Position numbers and translations under genes: made by a program | Origin: UBA10649 sp964391765 | GTDB lineage: Bacteria > Actinomycetota > Actinomycetes > S36-B12 | Length of the DNA: 20,978 nt | Direction of reading: 5' to 3' | NCBI GenBank assembly: GCA_964391765.1 | Contig: CAYMNG010000040.1 | Location: 1-20,978 of the forward strand | The notes under the pieces: generated by a model | Told to the model about the DNA's origin: nothing | Databases searched by the model: none | Seen by the model: the letters and a program-made list of their open reading frames with translations, nothing else | Part shown: positions 1-6,221 of the stretch, in pieces | How positions within the stretch are numbered: position 1 is the stretch's first letter | Layout of the letters: the number at the start of each line of letters is the position of its first letter

Positions 1-329
1 AACGGCTTGGTGACGTAGTCGTCGGCGCCCGCCTCGAGCCCGGCGACGACGTCGTGGCTGTCGGTCTGCGCCGTCACGATGATGATGGGGACCTGGCTGG
101 TCCCGCGCAGGCTCCGGATGAGGTCCAGACCCTGGATCCCCGGCAGGCGCAGGTCGACGAGGACGACGTCGAGGTGCTCGTCGAGAGCCTGGACGAGCGC
201 CTGTTCGGCGGTCGCCGCCTCGACGACCCGGTAGCCCTCGTCCTCCAGATTCGTGCGCAGGACCAGGCGGATCGCGTCGTCGTCCTCGACGACCAGCACC
301 GAGCGGACCGTTCCCGTCGTCGCAGTCAT
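1..329 (-). CDS. Response regulator, receiver domain (partial, C-terminus outside window)
   Basis: The first 109 residues are visible, read leftward from an ATG at 329; the rest lies beyond the window. This is a CheY-like receiver domain. An acidic pair sits at about residues 16-17 in VVEDDDAIR, the phosphoacceptor Asp is about residue 59 in LVDLRLPG, the conserved Thr is near residue 86 in IVTAQ, and GADDYVTKP carries the conserved Lys near 108. The GADDYVTKP ending is typical of OmpR/PhoB-type regulators, so a winged-helix DNA-binding domain is expected but not seen. It would be phosphorylated by a sensor kinase that is not in this window. Tandem 11-bp repeats at 401-433, upstream of the gene, fit a binding site for this class and possible autoregulation. 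The domain call is firm; the subfamily is inferred. Confidence 0.93.
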   Translation of the reverse strand, partial: MTATTGTVRSVLVVEDDDAIRLVLRTNLEDEGYRVVEAATAEQALVQALDEHLDVVLVDLRLPGIQGLDLIRSLRGTSQVPIIIVTAQTDSHDVVAGLEAGADDYVTKP

Positions 330-400
330 GGGCCCATTCAACCCCGGACCGACGGCCGGTCCGTGCAGGCGTCGACCGACGTCGCCGACCGTCGGGCGCA

Positions 401-433
401 CTGTGACGCAACTGCGACACAACTGCGTCGGAC
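401..433. promoter_or_regulatory. Three tandem 11-bp repeats, candidate OmpR/PhoB-family response-regulator box
   Basis: Three consecutive 11-base units, CTGTGACGCAA, CTGCGACACAA and CTGCGTCGGAC, lie in the divergent space between the response regulator and the small plus-strand gene. They share a CTGyGwC-like head at 11-bp pitch. OmpR/PhoB-family regulators bind tandem sites one helical turn apart as head-to-tail dimers, so the layout fits the neighbouring regulator. The repeats are seen directly; the bound protein is inferred. An overlapping GACGCA/TGCGTC inverted repeat spans 405-429. Confidence 0.5.
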
Positions 434-537
434 ATGAGGGGCGGCGAGGGTCGCATTCGCCCGGCGATCGACCGATAGTGGACCCAGTCGCCCGCGGCGG
501 TCCGGTGCCGACGGCGACAAGACTCGAGGAGGACGCC

Positions 538-936
538 ATGAGCATCGCGCATTCGACGTCGCTGGCAGCGCTGGCCGACACCGGCGGACCGAGCGCGGCG
601 TGGTGGGCCGCGGTCGCCCGGGCCCTGGATTCGTTGGACGAGCGGCTGTCGGAGGACGCGATCGCCGACGACGGACCCGCCGGATCGTTCGCCCAGGCGG
701 TGTGGCGCGCGCCCGTCCTCGCCAACGCGGTGGCGAAGCTGCGGGCCGAGCGGGGCCGCCTCGCCGACCGGGTTCGCGGCCTGCGCCGCACGGTCGCCAC
801 GGCGGCCGGCGACGGCGACCAGGTCGGGGCGGTGTCGGCGGAGGTCGGCGCGCTGGCTGCCGCCGAGGACCGCTACCGGCGTCGCTCCCGTGAACTGGTC
901 TGGGAGTCGTTCACGCGCGACATCGGCGGGGAGTAG
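538..936 (+). CDS. Small helical, coiled-coil-like hypothetical protein
   Basis: This is a 132-residue protein of no family I recognise. The ATG at 538 is chosen because GAGGAGG lies just upstream; the frame is open further upstream, but that part reads as non-coding. It has a Trp-containing N-terminal stretch (AAWWAAVARALDSLDERL), then about 70 residues rich in Ala, Arg and Glu with heptad-like spacing (VAKLRAERGRLADRVRGLRRT), and ends in ESFTRDIGGE. It has no signal peptide, membrane segment or catalytic motif. It is divergent from the response regulator and shares the intergenic space with the 11-bp repeats, so that regulator may control it. Its end converges closely on the RuBisCO-like gene. 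Coding status is supported by the ribosome binding site; the function is unknown. Confidence 0.7.
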   Translation: MSIAHSTSLAALADTGGPSAAWWAAVARALDSLDERLSEDAIADDGPAGSFAQAVWRAPVLANAVAKLRAERGRLADRVRGLRRTVATAAGDGDQVGAVSAEVGALAAAEDRYRRRSRELVWESFTRDIGGE

Positions 937-963
937 TCCCGGACGTCGATCAGGCCCGCGGCG

Positions 964-2058
964 TCAGGATCCGGTCGCGGCGCGCACGGCATCGACCATC
1001 ACCCGGGCGTTCGTCGCGAGGTCACCGCGGTGCAGCGCGCCGCCGATGAGCAACGCGACGTCGGATCCGTAGAACGCGACCATCTCCGGGATCCGTTCGA
1101 CCGACATCCCGCCGCCGGGGCTGGGCCACGTCGCCGCGATCGACCCCAGCGGCTGGGCCGCGCGGTCGCGGATGTCCAGGCACTGTGCCGGGGTGAACGA
1201 GAACCGGCCGCCGTGGTTGGGGAACACCGTGATGTCGGCCCCGGCCAGTCGCAGGAGCAGGCCCAGCAGGATCCCGTGGTCGATCCCCTGGTCGGCGCTG
1301 ACCACGTGCGAGCCGAGGAAGGCCGGGTGGCTCATGATCGGCAGGCCGAGGTCGTCGTCGTCGGCGAGCGTGCGCATCGCGTCGAGGCCGACCAGCCCGG
1401 GCAGCACGAGCAGCGCCCCGGCCCCGGCCGCCTTCGCTTCGTGCGCGGCGTCGACCAGAGCGCCGGCGGGGACGTTCAGTGCCGGCATGTACACGCTGCG
1501 GGTGCCGGCGCGGTCGGCGGCGGCGTTCACGGCCTCGGCGACGCGGGTGACGCGTTCACGCCACGGCGCCCAGGGCTGGTTCGCCAGCCCGTGGTCGTCC
1601 TTGATCAGGTCGAAGCCGGCCTCGGCGAGGATCGCCGCGTCGGCGGCGAGCTCGTCCGGGGAGCAGCCCATCGGCTTGAGGGCGGTGGTCACCAGCGGTC
1701 GACGCGGCGCGTCGAACATCGTGCGCAGGCCGGCGACGCCGAACCGCGGGCCGCGGAACCAGTCGGTGACCTCGGCGGGCAGGTCGAGGTCGGTGATGCG
1801 GACACCGGGGAACAAGGAGACGTTGCCCCACAGCAGGTTCAACAGTTGGACGAGGTCCGCGTTGACGGTCCGCGGGTCGTACGACACGACGATGCGGTCG
1901 TCGGTGAGTTCCTCGACCCGTCCGACGACCTCGCGCTGGATCCACTCCGGCGCGACGTCGACCGGGAACTCGATCGTCTGCTCGACGCGGATCGCGTCGG
2001 CGAGTTCCGCGGACGCGTTCGTCGCCGCGTACGTCACGACGATGCGGTCCGCGCCCAT
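964..2058 (-). CDS. RuBisCO-like protein (form IV type, RuBisCO large-subunit family)
   Basis: The 364-residue protein has an N-terminal domain (about 1-120) and a RuBisCO-type barrel. Recognisable signatures are LKPMG (Lys128, the counterpart of RuBisCO Lys175), LIKDDHG (Lys153 at the carbamylated-Lys position, then Asp154, Asp155 and His156), MSHPAF (His244), FPNHGG (281-284), PSPGGGM (315-317) and IGGALH. By this motif alignment the metal-ligand Glu after KDD is replaced by His156, and the loop-6 Lys is not evident, so carboxylation is unlikely. It is shorter than true large subunits of about 450-475 residues. RuBisCO-like proteins do enolase, isomerase or decarboxylase chemistry on sugar phosphates. 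The ATG overlaps the stop of the transketolase C-half gene as TGATG, with GAGG upstream, so it is the last gene of a coupled three-gene operon. The exact substrate is unknown. Confidence 0.92.
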   Translation of the reverse strand: MGADRIVVTYAATNASAELADAIRVEQTIEFPVDVAPEWIQREVVGRVEELTDDRIVVSYDPRTVNADLVQLLNLLWGNVSLFPGVRITDLDLPAEVTDWFRGPRFGVAGLRTMFDAPRRPLVTTALKPMGCSPDELAADAAILAEAGFDLIKDDHGLANQPWAPWRERVTRVAEAVNAAADRAGTRSVYMPALNVPAGALVDAAHEAKAAGAGALLVLPGLVGLDAMRTLADDDDLGLPIMSHPAFLGSHVVSADQGIDHGILLGLLLRLAGADITVFPNHGGRFSFTPAQCLDIRDRAAQPLGSIAATWPSPGGGMSVERIPEMVAFYGSDVALLIGGALHRGDLATNARVMVDAVRAATGS

Positions 2059-3089
2059 CACAGGGCCTCGACCTTGGCCGCGCTGTGCACGGCGGCGACC
2101 CGGGCCGTGGCGATCTCGTCGTCGTCGATGCCCAGCGTGCGGCCGAGCGCGGCCTCGATCGCGGTCACCAGCGCGCGGGCGTCGAGCCCGTACTCGGCGA
2201 GCAGGTATCCCTGCGACGCCCCGTGCGCGTACGTGTCGCGCAGGCCCAGTCGGGTCAGCGGGACTCCCAACCCGTTGTCGGCGAGGACCTCGGCGACCGC
2301 CGAGCCCAGGCCGCCGGAGATCAGGTGGTTCTCCAGCGTCACGACCCCGTGGCGCGCGGAGCGCAGCGCCGCGAGGACCGTCGGGTCGTCGAAGGGCTTG
2401 TGGGTGGAGATGTGCAGATGCGTGACGGTGACGCCGTGCGCCTGCACTGCCGGAACGGCCCGCATGGCCTCCTCGGTCGAGATGCCCGCGGTCAGCACGA
2501 CGATGTCCGCCGGGTCCTCGACCCGGTCGCCGGCGAGGGTGAGCACCCGCGCGCGACCGAACTCCATGGGCGCGTCCGCGGGGAACAGCCGGGGCACCTC
2601 GCCGCGGAGCATGCGGATGTAGACCGGGCCGTCGATCGCGTGCGCGACGTCGAGCACCGTCTCGACCTCGGTAGCGTCGCCGGTCTCCAGGATCGTCATG
2701 TTCGGGACCGCGCGCAGGATCGCGACGTCGTCGATCGCCTGGTGGGTGACCCCGCCCGGCGTCGTGATGCCGGGCAGGAACCCGACCAGGCGCACGCGCA
2801 GGTTGGGGTAGGCGACGGACATCTGCAGCTGGTCCAAGGGTCGGCGGTACAAGAACACCGCGAACGTGTGCAGCCACGGCTCGAATCCCTCACGCGCCAG
2901 GCCGGCGGCGAAGCCGAGCATGTTCTGCTCGGCCATGCCCATCGAGAAGTAGCGCTCGGGGTACGTGTCGCGCCACTTGCCGACCTCGCACGAGTTGGTG
3001 AGGTCGGCCGTGAGGACGACGACCTCCGGCTTGTCCGCGGACCAGCGGATGAAGTTCTCCACGTGCGGGCGGGTGGCGATCTCGATCAT
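2058..3089 (-). CDS. Transketolase, C-terminal subunit (pyrimidine-binding and C-terminal domains)
   Basis: This 343-residue protein is the second half of a split transketolase. SMGMAEQNM near residues 49-57 carries the conserved Glu (about 54) that activates the aminopyrimidine of thiamine diphosphate. It is followed by PWLHTFAVFLYRR and by the GGVTHQAIDDVAILR region, in which transketolase-type enzymes contact cofactor and substrate. The C-terminal domain (about 200-320) has IVVLTAGIST and GLGSAVAEVLAD. The ATG at 3089 overlaps the stop of the N-terminal half by four bases (ATGA), and AAGGA lies eight bases upstream, so both halves are co-translated and surely form one enzyme. It would move a two-carbon ketol unit between sugar phosphates in the cytosol. 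Two-subunit transketolases are often specialised catabolic enzymes rather than the pentose-phosphate one. The acceptor and donor here are not known. Confidence 0.94.
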   Translation of the reverse strand: MIEIATRPHVENFIRWSADKPEVVVLTADLTNSCEVGKWRDTYPERYFSMGMAEQNMLGFAAGLAREGFEPWLHTFAVFLYRRPLDQLQMSVAYPNLRVRLVGFLPGITTPGGVTHQAIDDVAILRAVPNMTILETGDATEVETVLDVAHAIDGPVYIRMLRGEVPRLFPADAPMEFGRARVLTLAGDRVEDPADIVVLTAGISTEEAMRAVPAVQAHGVTVTHLHISTHKPFDDPTVLAALRSARHGVVTLENHLISGGLGSAVAEVLADNGLGVPLTRLGLRDTYAHGASQGYLLAEYGLDARALVTAIEAALGRTLGIDDDEIATARVAAVHSAAKVEAL

Positions 3090-3979
3090 GAGGCATCCTT
3101 CATCCGGGCGTACGCCTGCTCGTACCGGGCCTTCTCGTCCGGGCCGGTGAACCGCAGGTAGTGCAGGACGGGTCGGCGTTCGGCCAGCAACGGGATCCCG
3201 CGGGTGGGGTCGGAGTAGGCGAGGACGACGTGCGGCTTGCCGGTGCGCTCGGCCAACGCGGCCTGCAGCGCCGGGACGTCGTGCGCGTCGACGCGGGTGA
3301 CGCTCGCGCCGAAGGCGGCGATCCGGTCGGCGAGCGGTTCGATCGTCATGACGGCGTCCATCGGGCCGTCGCACTGCGCGCCGTTGACGTCGACGATGAC
3401 GGTGACGTTGTCGAGCCGGTGGTACGACAGGGCGGCCAGGGCCTCCCACGTCTGGCCCTCCTGGAACTCGCCGTCGCTCATGAACACCACGACCCGCCCG
3501 GACTCACCCTTGAGTCGGCGGCCCAGGGCGATGCCCCCGGCCTGGGACAGGGCCTGGGACAGCGAGCCGGTCGTCGTCTCGAAGCCGGGGGAGTGCTCGG
3601 CGCCGATCATCTCGACCGTCGAGCCGTCCGCGTTGAACGAGGCCAGGGCCCGGTCGTCGAGGCGGCCGGCCTCGATCAGCGCCGCGTACACCACCAGGGC
3701 GTAGTGCGCCGGGGAGATCACCAGCCGGTCGAGGTCCGGGCCGGTCGCGCCGTGATACACGGCGCCGGCGAAGCCGGGATCGTCACGGCCGGGGACGCTG
3801 CGGAACGGCGGGGGAACGAGGGGGGCGTCGACGGGCGCGAGGCGGACCGCCCCGCCGTAGAGCACCGCGAGCAGTTCGGCGGCCGAGCAGGCCTGGCTCA
3901 GGTAGCCGCCGTTGTTCGCCAGCGTGTGCTCGAAGACCCGCAATCGGATGTTGTCTGCCATGGTCTGAGTCGAGGTCAC
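3086..3979 (-). CDS. Transketolase, N-terminal subunit (thiamine diphosphate-binding domain)
   Basis: The 297-residue protein is the diphosphate-binding half of a split transketolase. The TPP motif runs from FMSDGEFQEGQTWEA (about 166-180) to VIVDVNG (194-200). ETTTGSLSQALSQAGG matches the family's conserved glycine-rich stretch. I chose the GTG at 3979 because a TACCAT box lies exactly six bases before it, which fits a leaderless transcript. An in-frame ATG at 3961 (MADNIRLR) is the alternative, and neither has a Shine-Dalgarno sequence. It is the first gene of the leftward operon with the C-half and the RuBisCO-like gene. The palindrome at 3998-4015 overlaps its predicted -35 region, so the operon is probably repressed by a regulator encoded elsewhere. 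Confidence 0.94.
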   Translation of the reverse strand: MTSTQTMADNIRLRVFEHTLANNGGYLSQACSAAELLAVLYGGAVRLAPVDAPLVPPPFRSVPGRDDPGFAGAVYHGATGPDLDRLVISPAHYALVVYAALIEAGRLDDRALASFNADGSTVEMIGAEHSPGFETTTGSLSQALSQAGGIALGRRLKGESGRVVVFMSDGEFQEGQTWEALAALSYHRLDNVTVIVDVNGAQCDGPMDAVMTIEPLADRIAAFGASVTRVDAHDVPALQAALAERTGKPHVVLAYSDPTRGIPLLAERRPVLHYLRFTGPDEKARYEQAYARMKDAS

Positions 3980-3985
3980 GGCGGT

Positions 3986-4015
3986 ATGGTAGGCCTGTTG
4001 TAAGTCGTCCTACAA
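3986..4015 (-). promoter_or_regulatory. Leftward promoter overlapped by an 18-bp operator palindrome
   Basis: On the minus strand, TTGTAG (4015-4010) and TACCAT (3991-3986) form a -35/-10 pair with an 18-base spacer. TACCAT lies six bases before the GTG of the transketolase operon. The -35 lies inside a palindrome at 3998-4015, TTGTAnGnCGnCnTACAA, with perfect five-base arms and symmetric core positions. TTGTA/TACAA arms are compatible with a GntR- or LacI-type dimeric repressor, but none is encoded nearby. The palindrome is seen directly; the repressor is inferred. Confidence 0.6.
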
Positions 4016-4024
4016 CTCCGTTGG

Positions 4025-4046
4025 CGAAATCACGATGATTTCGTGA
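4025..4046. promoter_or_regulatory. Overlapping inverted repeats upstream of the mutarotase gene
   Basis: CGAAATCA (4025-4032) and TGATTTCG (4036-4043) form a perfect eight-base inverted repeat with a three-base centre. A second inverted repeat, TCACGA (4030-4035) with TCGTGA (4041-4046), is offset and overlaps it, so two alternative dyads share the same bases. The element is about 27 bases before the rightward start codon. It could be an operator for the rightward arm or a leader hairpin. It differs in sequence from the TTGTA palindrome ten bases to its left. Confidence 0.45.
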
Positions 4047-4072
4047 CCCGGACCATGGTCGTGGAGGCCGTG

Positions 4073-4510
4073 ATGCTCAAGAACGTCGATCCGCTGCTCA
4101 GCGGTGACCTGCTGAAGATCCTCGACGACATGGGGCACGGCGACACGCTGCTGCTCGTCGACCGCAACTACCCGGCCGCGGCCGCAGGAGTCCCGGTCGT
4201 ACGGCTGGGCGAGGTCGGTGTCGTGCGTGCGGCACGGGCCGTGCTCAGCGTCATGCCGCTCGATCAGTTCGTGGATTTCCCGTTGGAGCGCATGGAGGTT
4301 GACGAGATCGCGAGCAGGACGACGCCCGTCCAGGACGAGGTGCTGGTTCAGGCCCGCGCGCTGGACGGCCGGGATCTGCGATACGGCGTCGTCCCGCGCC
4401 TGGACTTCTACCGCCGGGCGCGCGAGGCGTTCGCGGTCGTCCACACGCTGGAGGCGTCGCCGTACGCCTGCTTCATCCTGCGAAAGGGCGTCGTCCTCGA
4501 CGACGCGTGA
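4073..4510 (+). CDS. RbsD/FucU family sugar mutarotase/pyranase
   Basis: The 145-residue protein matches the RbsD/FucU family along its length (usual size about 130-150). It opens with MLKNVDPLLSGDLLKILDDM, has the catalytic-His motif MGHGDTLLLVDRNYPA and ends with the typical PYACFILRKGVV. Members interconvert anomers or ring forms of ribose, fucose or related sugars so that a kinase or isomerase gets the right form. I chose the ATG at 4073 because GGAGG lies five bases upstream; a longer in-frame GTG at 4043 would overlap the dyad element. It is the first gene of the rightward arm, divergent from the transketolase operon. The family does not reveal which sugar is used. Confidence 0.9.
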   Translation: MLKNVDPLLSGDLLKILDDMGHGDTLLLVDRNYPAAAAGVPVVRLGEVGVVRAARAVLSVMPLDQFVDFPLERMEVDEIASRTTPVQDEVLVQARALDGRDLRYGVVPRLDFYRRAREAFAVVHTLEASPYACFILRKGVVLDDA

Positions 4511-4579
4511 CCGATCGACGGCGTCGCCGCATCGACGGGCGGCGTTGGCCAAGACGTCAGTTGTCATACTTCTTTGCGC

Positions 4580-4606
4580 TATGGTGTCAGGGCTGACGAC
4601 AGGAGG
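4580..4606 (+). promoter_or_regulatory. Possible promoter and short dyad before the cupin gene
   Basis: TATGGT (4580-4585) could be a -10 box. The nearby TTGTCA at 4561 is too close (13 bases) to be a good -35, so the promoter is weakly supported. A GTCAG-GG-CTGAC inverted repeat spans 4586-4597, near the expected start point, and could be an operator. AGGAGG at 4601-4606 is a strong ribosome binding site for the ATG at 4613. Apart from these, the 102 bases between the mutarotase and cupin genes look empty. Confidence 0.3.
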
Positions 4607-4612
4607 GCGAAG

Positions 4613-4984
4613 ATGCGCTACAGCTGCTGCGGACAGGCCGAGTACCGGTTCGGCGACTTCGGTCCGGCGTACCTGCTCAAGGGTCCGCGCACGGATATCG
4701 GCACGGTGCTGTTGCGCCCGGGCGACGACGTGGTCAACCACTTCCACGCCAACGTCGAGGAGAGCTTCTACGTCATCGAGGGCGCGGGTGCGCTGTGGAT
4801 CGACTGCGCCGAGCGGCACCCGCTGCGGGTCGGCGACGTCTACCAGAGCCCGCCGGGGGAGATGCACTACTTCGTCAACGACACCGACGCCCCGCTGCGC
4901 TTCTTGTTCATCAAGTCCCCGCACGACCCGGCCGACACCGTGCCCGTTCCGTGGGTGCCCGGCGAGCCGGTCCCGACCCGCTAG
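4613..4984 (+). CDS. Single-domain cupin protein
   Basis: The 123-residue protein is a one-domain beta-barrel cupin. Motif 1 is HFHANVEESFYVIEGAG, supplying two His and a Glu as metal ligands. Motif 2 is GDVYQSPPGEMHYFVN, supplying the third His. The usual 50-60 residue core fits with short extensions and a Pro-rich end. The ATG at 4613 follows AGGAGG by six bases. Cupins of this size can be isomerases, epimerases, lyases or dioxygenases, so the reaction cannot be read from the fold. In Rhodospirillum rubrum a cupin acts directly after a RuBisCO-like protein in methylthioadenosine salvage, a precedent for the pairing but not proof of the same reaction. It lies between the mutarotase and the LsrF-type enzyme and is probably co-transcribed with the latter. 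Confidence 0.88.
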   Translation: MRYSCCGQAEYRFGDFGPAYLLKGPRTDIGTVLLRPGDDVVNHFHANVEESFYVIEGAGALWIDCAERHPLRVGDVYQSPPGEMHYFVNDTDAPLRFLFIKSPHDPADTVPVPWVPGEPVPTR

Positions 4985-5032
4985 TCAGACCCGGTGGACC
5001 CGCACGGGTCCCTGATCCGAAAGAGACGATCC

Positions 5033-5917
5033 ATGGCCGACACCGAGGGCAATCTCGACGCCAAGCAGTACCACGCGGACACCCCGCAGGAGAACGCCGG
5101 ATTCCACATCAAGGGCGCCGGCCAGCTCGACTACGGGATGAGGCACCGGCTCGCACGCATCTTCCGGGCCGACGGTCGCACCGTCATGCTGGCGTTCGAC
5201 CACGGCTACTTCCAGGGCCCGACCAGCGGCCTGGAGCGGGTGGACCTGAACATCGTCCCGCTCGCGCCGCACGCCGACGCCCTGATGGCCACGCGCGGCA
5301 TCATCCGCTCGGTGATCCCGGCCGGACTGGACAAGGCGCTCGTGCTGCGCGCCTCCGGCGGTCCGTCGATCCTGAAGGACCTGTCCGACGAACGCCTGGC
5401 GATGGACATCGCCGACGTCGTCCGCATCGACGCCGCCGCCGCCGCGGTGCAGGTCTTCATCGGCGGGGAGCAGGAGACGCAGTCCGTCCACAACCTGACC
5501 ACGTTGGTCGATGCCTGCATCGGCGTCGGCGTCCCGGTCATGGGCGTCACCGCGGTGGGCCGCGAACTCGTGCGCGATGCGCGCTACCTGGGACTGGCGA
5601 CGCGGATCATCGCCGAACTCGGCGCCCAACTCGTCAAGACCTACTACTGCGACGAGGGCTTCGAGCAGGTCACGGCCGGGTGCCCGGTGCCGATCATCAT
5701 GGCTGGTGGGAAGAAGCTCCCCGCGGCCGACGCGCTGACGATGGCCTACCGGGCCGTCCAGGGCGGTGCCTCCGGTGTCGACATGGGGCGCAACATCTTC
5801 CAGCGCACGGCGCCGGTCGCGATGATCCAGGCCGTCAACGCGGTCGTCCACGACGACCTCGCGCCGACGGACGCGCACACGATGTACCTCGACCTCAGCG
5901 GCGGCGCCGACGACTGA
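5033..5917 (+). CDS. lsrF: LsrF-type class I aldolase / 3-hydroxy-5-phosphonooxypentane-2,4-dione thiolase
   Basis: The 294-residue protein resembles E. coli LsrF from end to end as I recall it. Matching blocks include VMLAFDHGYFQGPT (51-64), TRGIIRSVIP, VLRASGG, LVKTYYC with the Schiff-base Lys at about 202, VPIIMAGGKKLP and GVDMGRNIFQ. LsrF is a DeoC/FbaB-type TIM barrel that splits the phosphorylated autoinducer-2 dione, passing an acetyl group to CoA and leaving dihydroxyacetone phosphate. The ATG at 5033 is 48 bases after the cupin stop, with AGAGA upstream. No LsrG or autoinducer-2 transporter is in the window, and the only kinase is 2.5 kb away. A related substrate from the RuBisCO-like/transketolase route is therefore as likely as AI-2. 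The family is firm; the substrate is inferred. Confidence 0.9.
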   Translation: MADTEGNLDAKQYHADTPQENAGFHIKGAGQLDYGMRHRLARIFRADGRTVMLAFDHGYFQGPTSGLERVDLNIVPLAPHADALMATRGIIRSVIPAGLDKALVLRASGGPSILKDLSDERLAMDIADVVRIDAAAAAVQVFIGGEQETQSVHNLTTLVDACIGVGVPVMGVTAVGRELVRDARYLGLATRIIAELGAQLVKTYYCDEGFEQVTAGCPVPIIMAGGKKLPAADALTMAYRAVQGGASGVDMGRNIFQRTAPVAMIQAVNAVVHDDLAPTDAHTMYLDLSGGADD

Positions 5918-6113
5918 GTCCGGCCTGCGCGGCGAGCGCGTCGAGGCGGGCGCGCAGGGCGTCGACCTGCGCGGCGGCCCGGGCGTCGTCCACGCTCGTC
6001 GGGCCGTCGAGCCGGCCGGGCGTCCGTCGGGCCAGTCGGGCCAGGCGCGAGCGGACGTGGGTCAGGTCGGCCGACAGGTCGTCGACCTCGCGACGGAACT
6101 CGGAGCGGATCAT
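5895..6113 (-). CDS. Small coiled-coil hypothetical protein
   Basis: This 72-residue ORF is preceded by a strong AGGAGG four bases before its ATG, which is the main reason to accept it. The protein is charged and helical (FRREVDDLSADLTHVRSRL, later VDALRARLDALAAQAG) and ends in a run of Arg. No known domain, signal peptide or membrane segment is visible. It converges on the LsrF-type gene and overlaps its last 23 bases. It faces away from the acetolactate decarboxylase gene. Its function is unknown. Confidence 0.6.
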   Translation of the reverse strand: MIRSEFRREVDDLSADLTHVRSRLARLARRTPGRLDGPTSVDDARAAAQVDALRARLDALAAQAGLSRRRRR

Positions 6114-6207
6114 CGCGCCTCCTGGGACGGACGTCGTCGGAACCGGCAGCCGTCGCCCATCCTGGTGCCGCGCACCGCGGCGGGCGCGACGACACGCGGG
6201 AGCGCAC

Positions 6208-6213
6208 TACAGT
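6208..6213 (+). promoter_or_regulatory. -10 box of a likely leaderless promoter
   Basis: TACAGT lies eight bases before the ATG of the acetolactate decarboxylase gene, and no Shine-Dalgarno sequence is close to that ATG. This spacing is what actinobacterial leaderless transcripts show. No clear -35 is visible. Confidence 0.45.
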
Positions 6214-6221
6214 CCCCCGGC

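Noticed and set aside
1030..2622. Long plus-strand ORF of 530 residues opposite the RuBisCO-like and transketolase genes
   Set aside because: Shadow frame with no family resemblance; the minus-strand genes carry clear catalytic motifs.
4051..4060. GACCATGGTC perfect 10-bp palindrome before the mutarotase start
   Set aside because: Short and expected by chance; the dyads at 3998-4015 and 4025-4046 are stronger.
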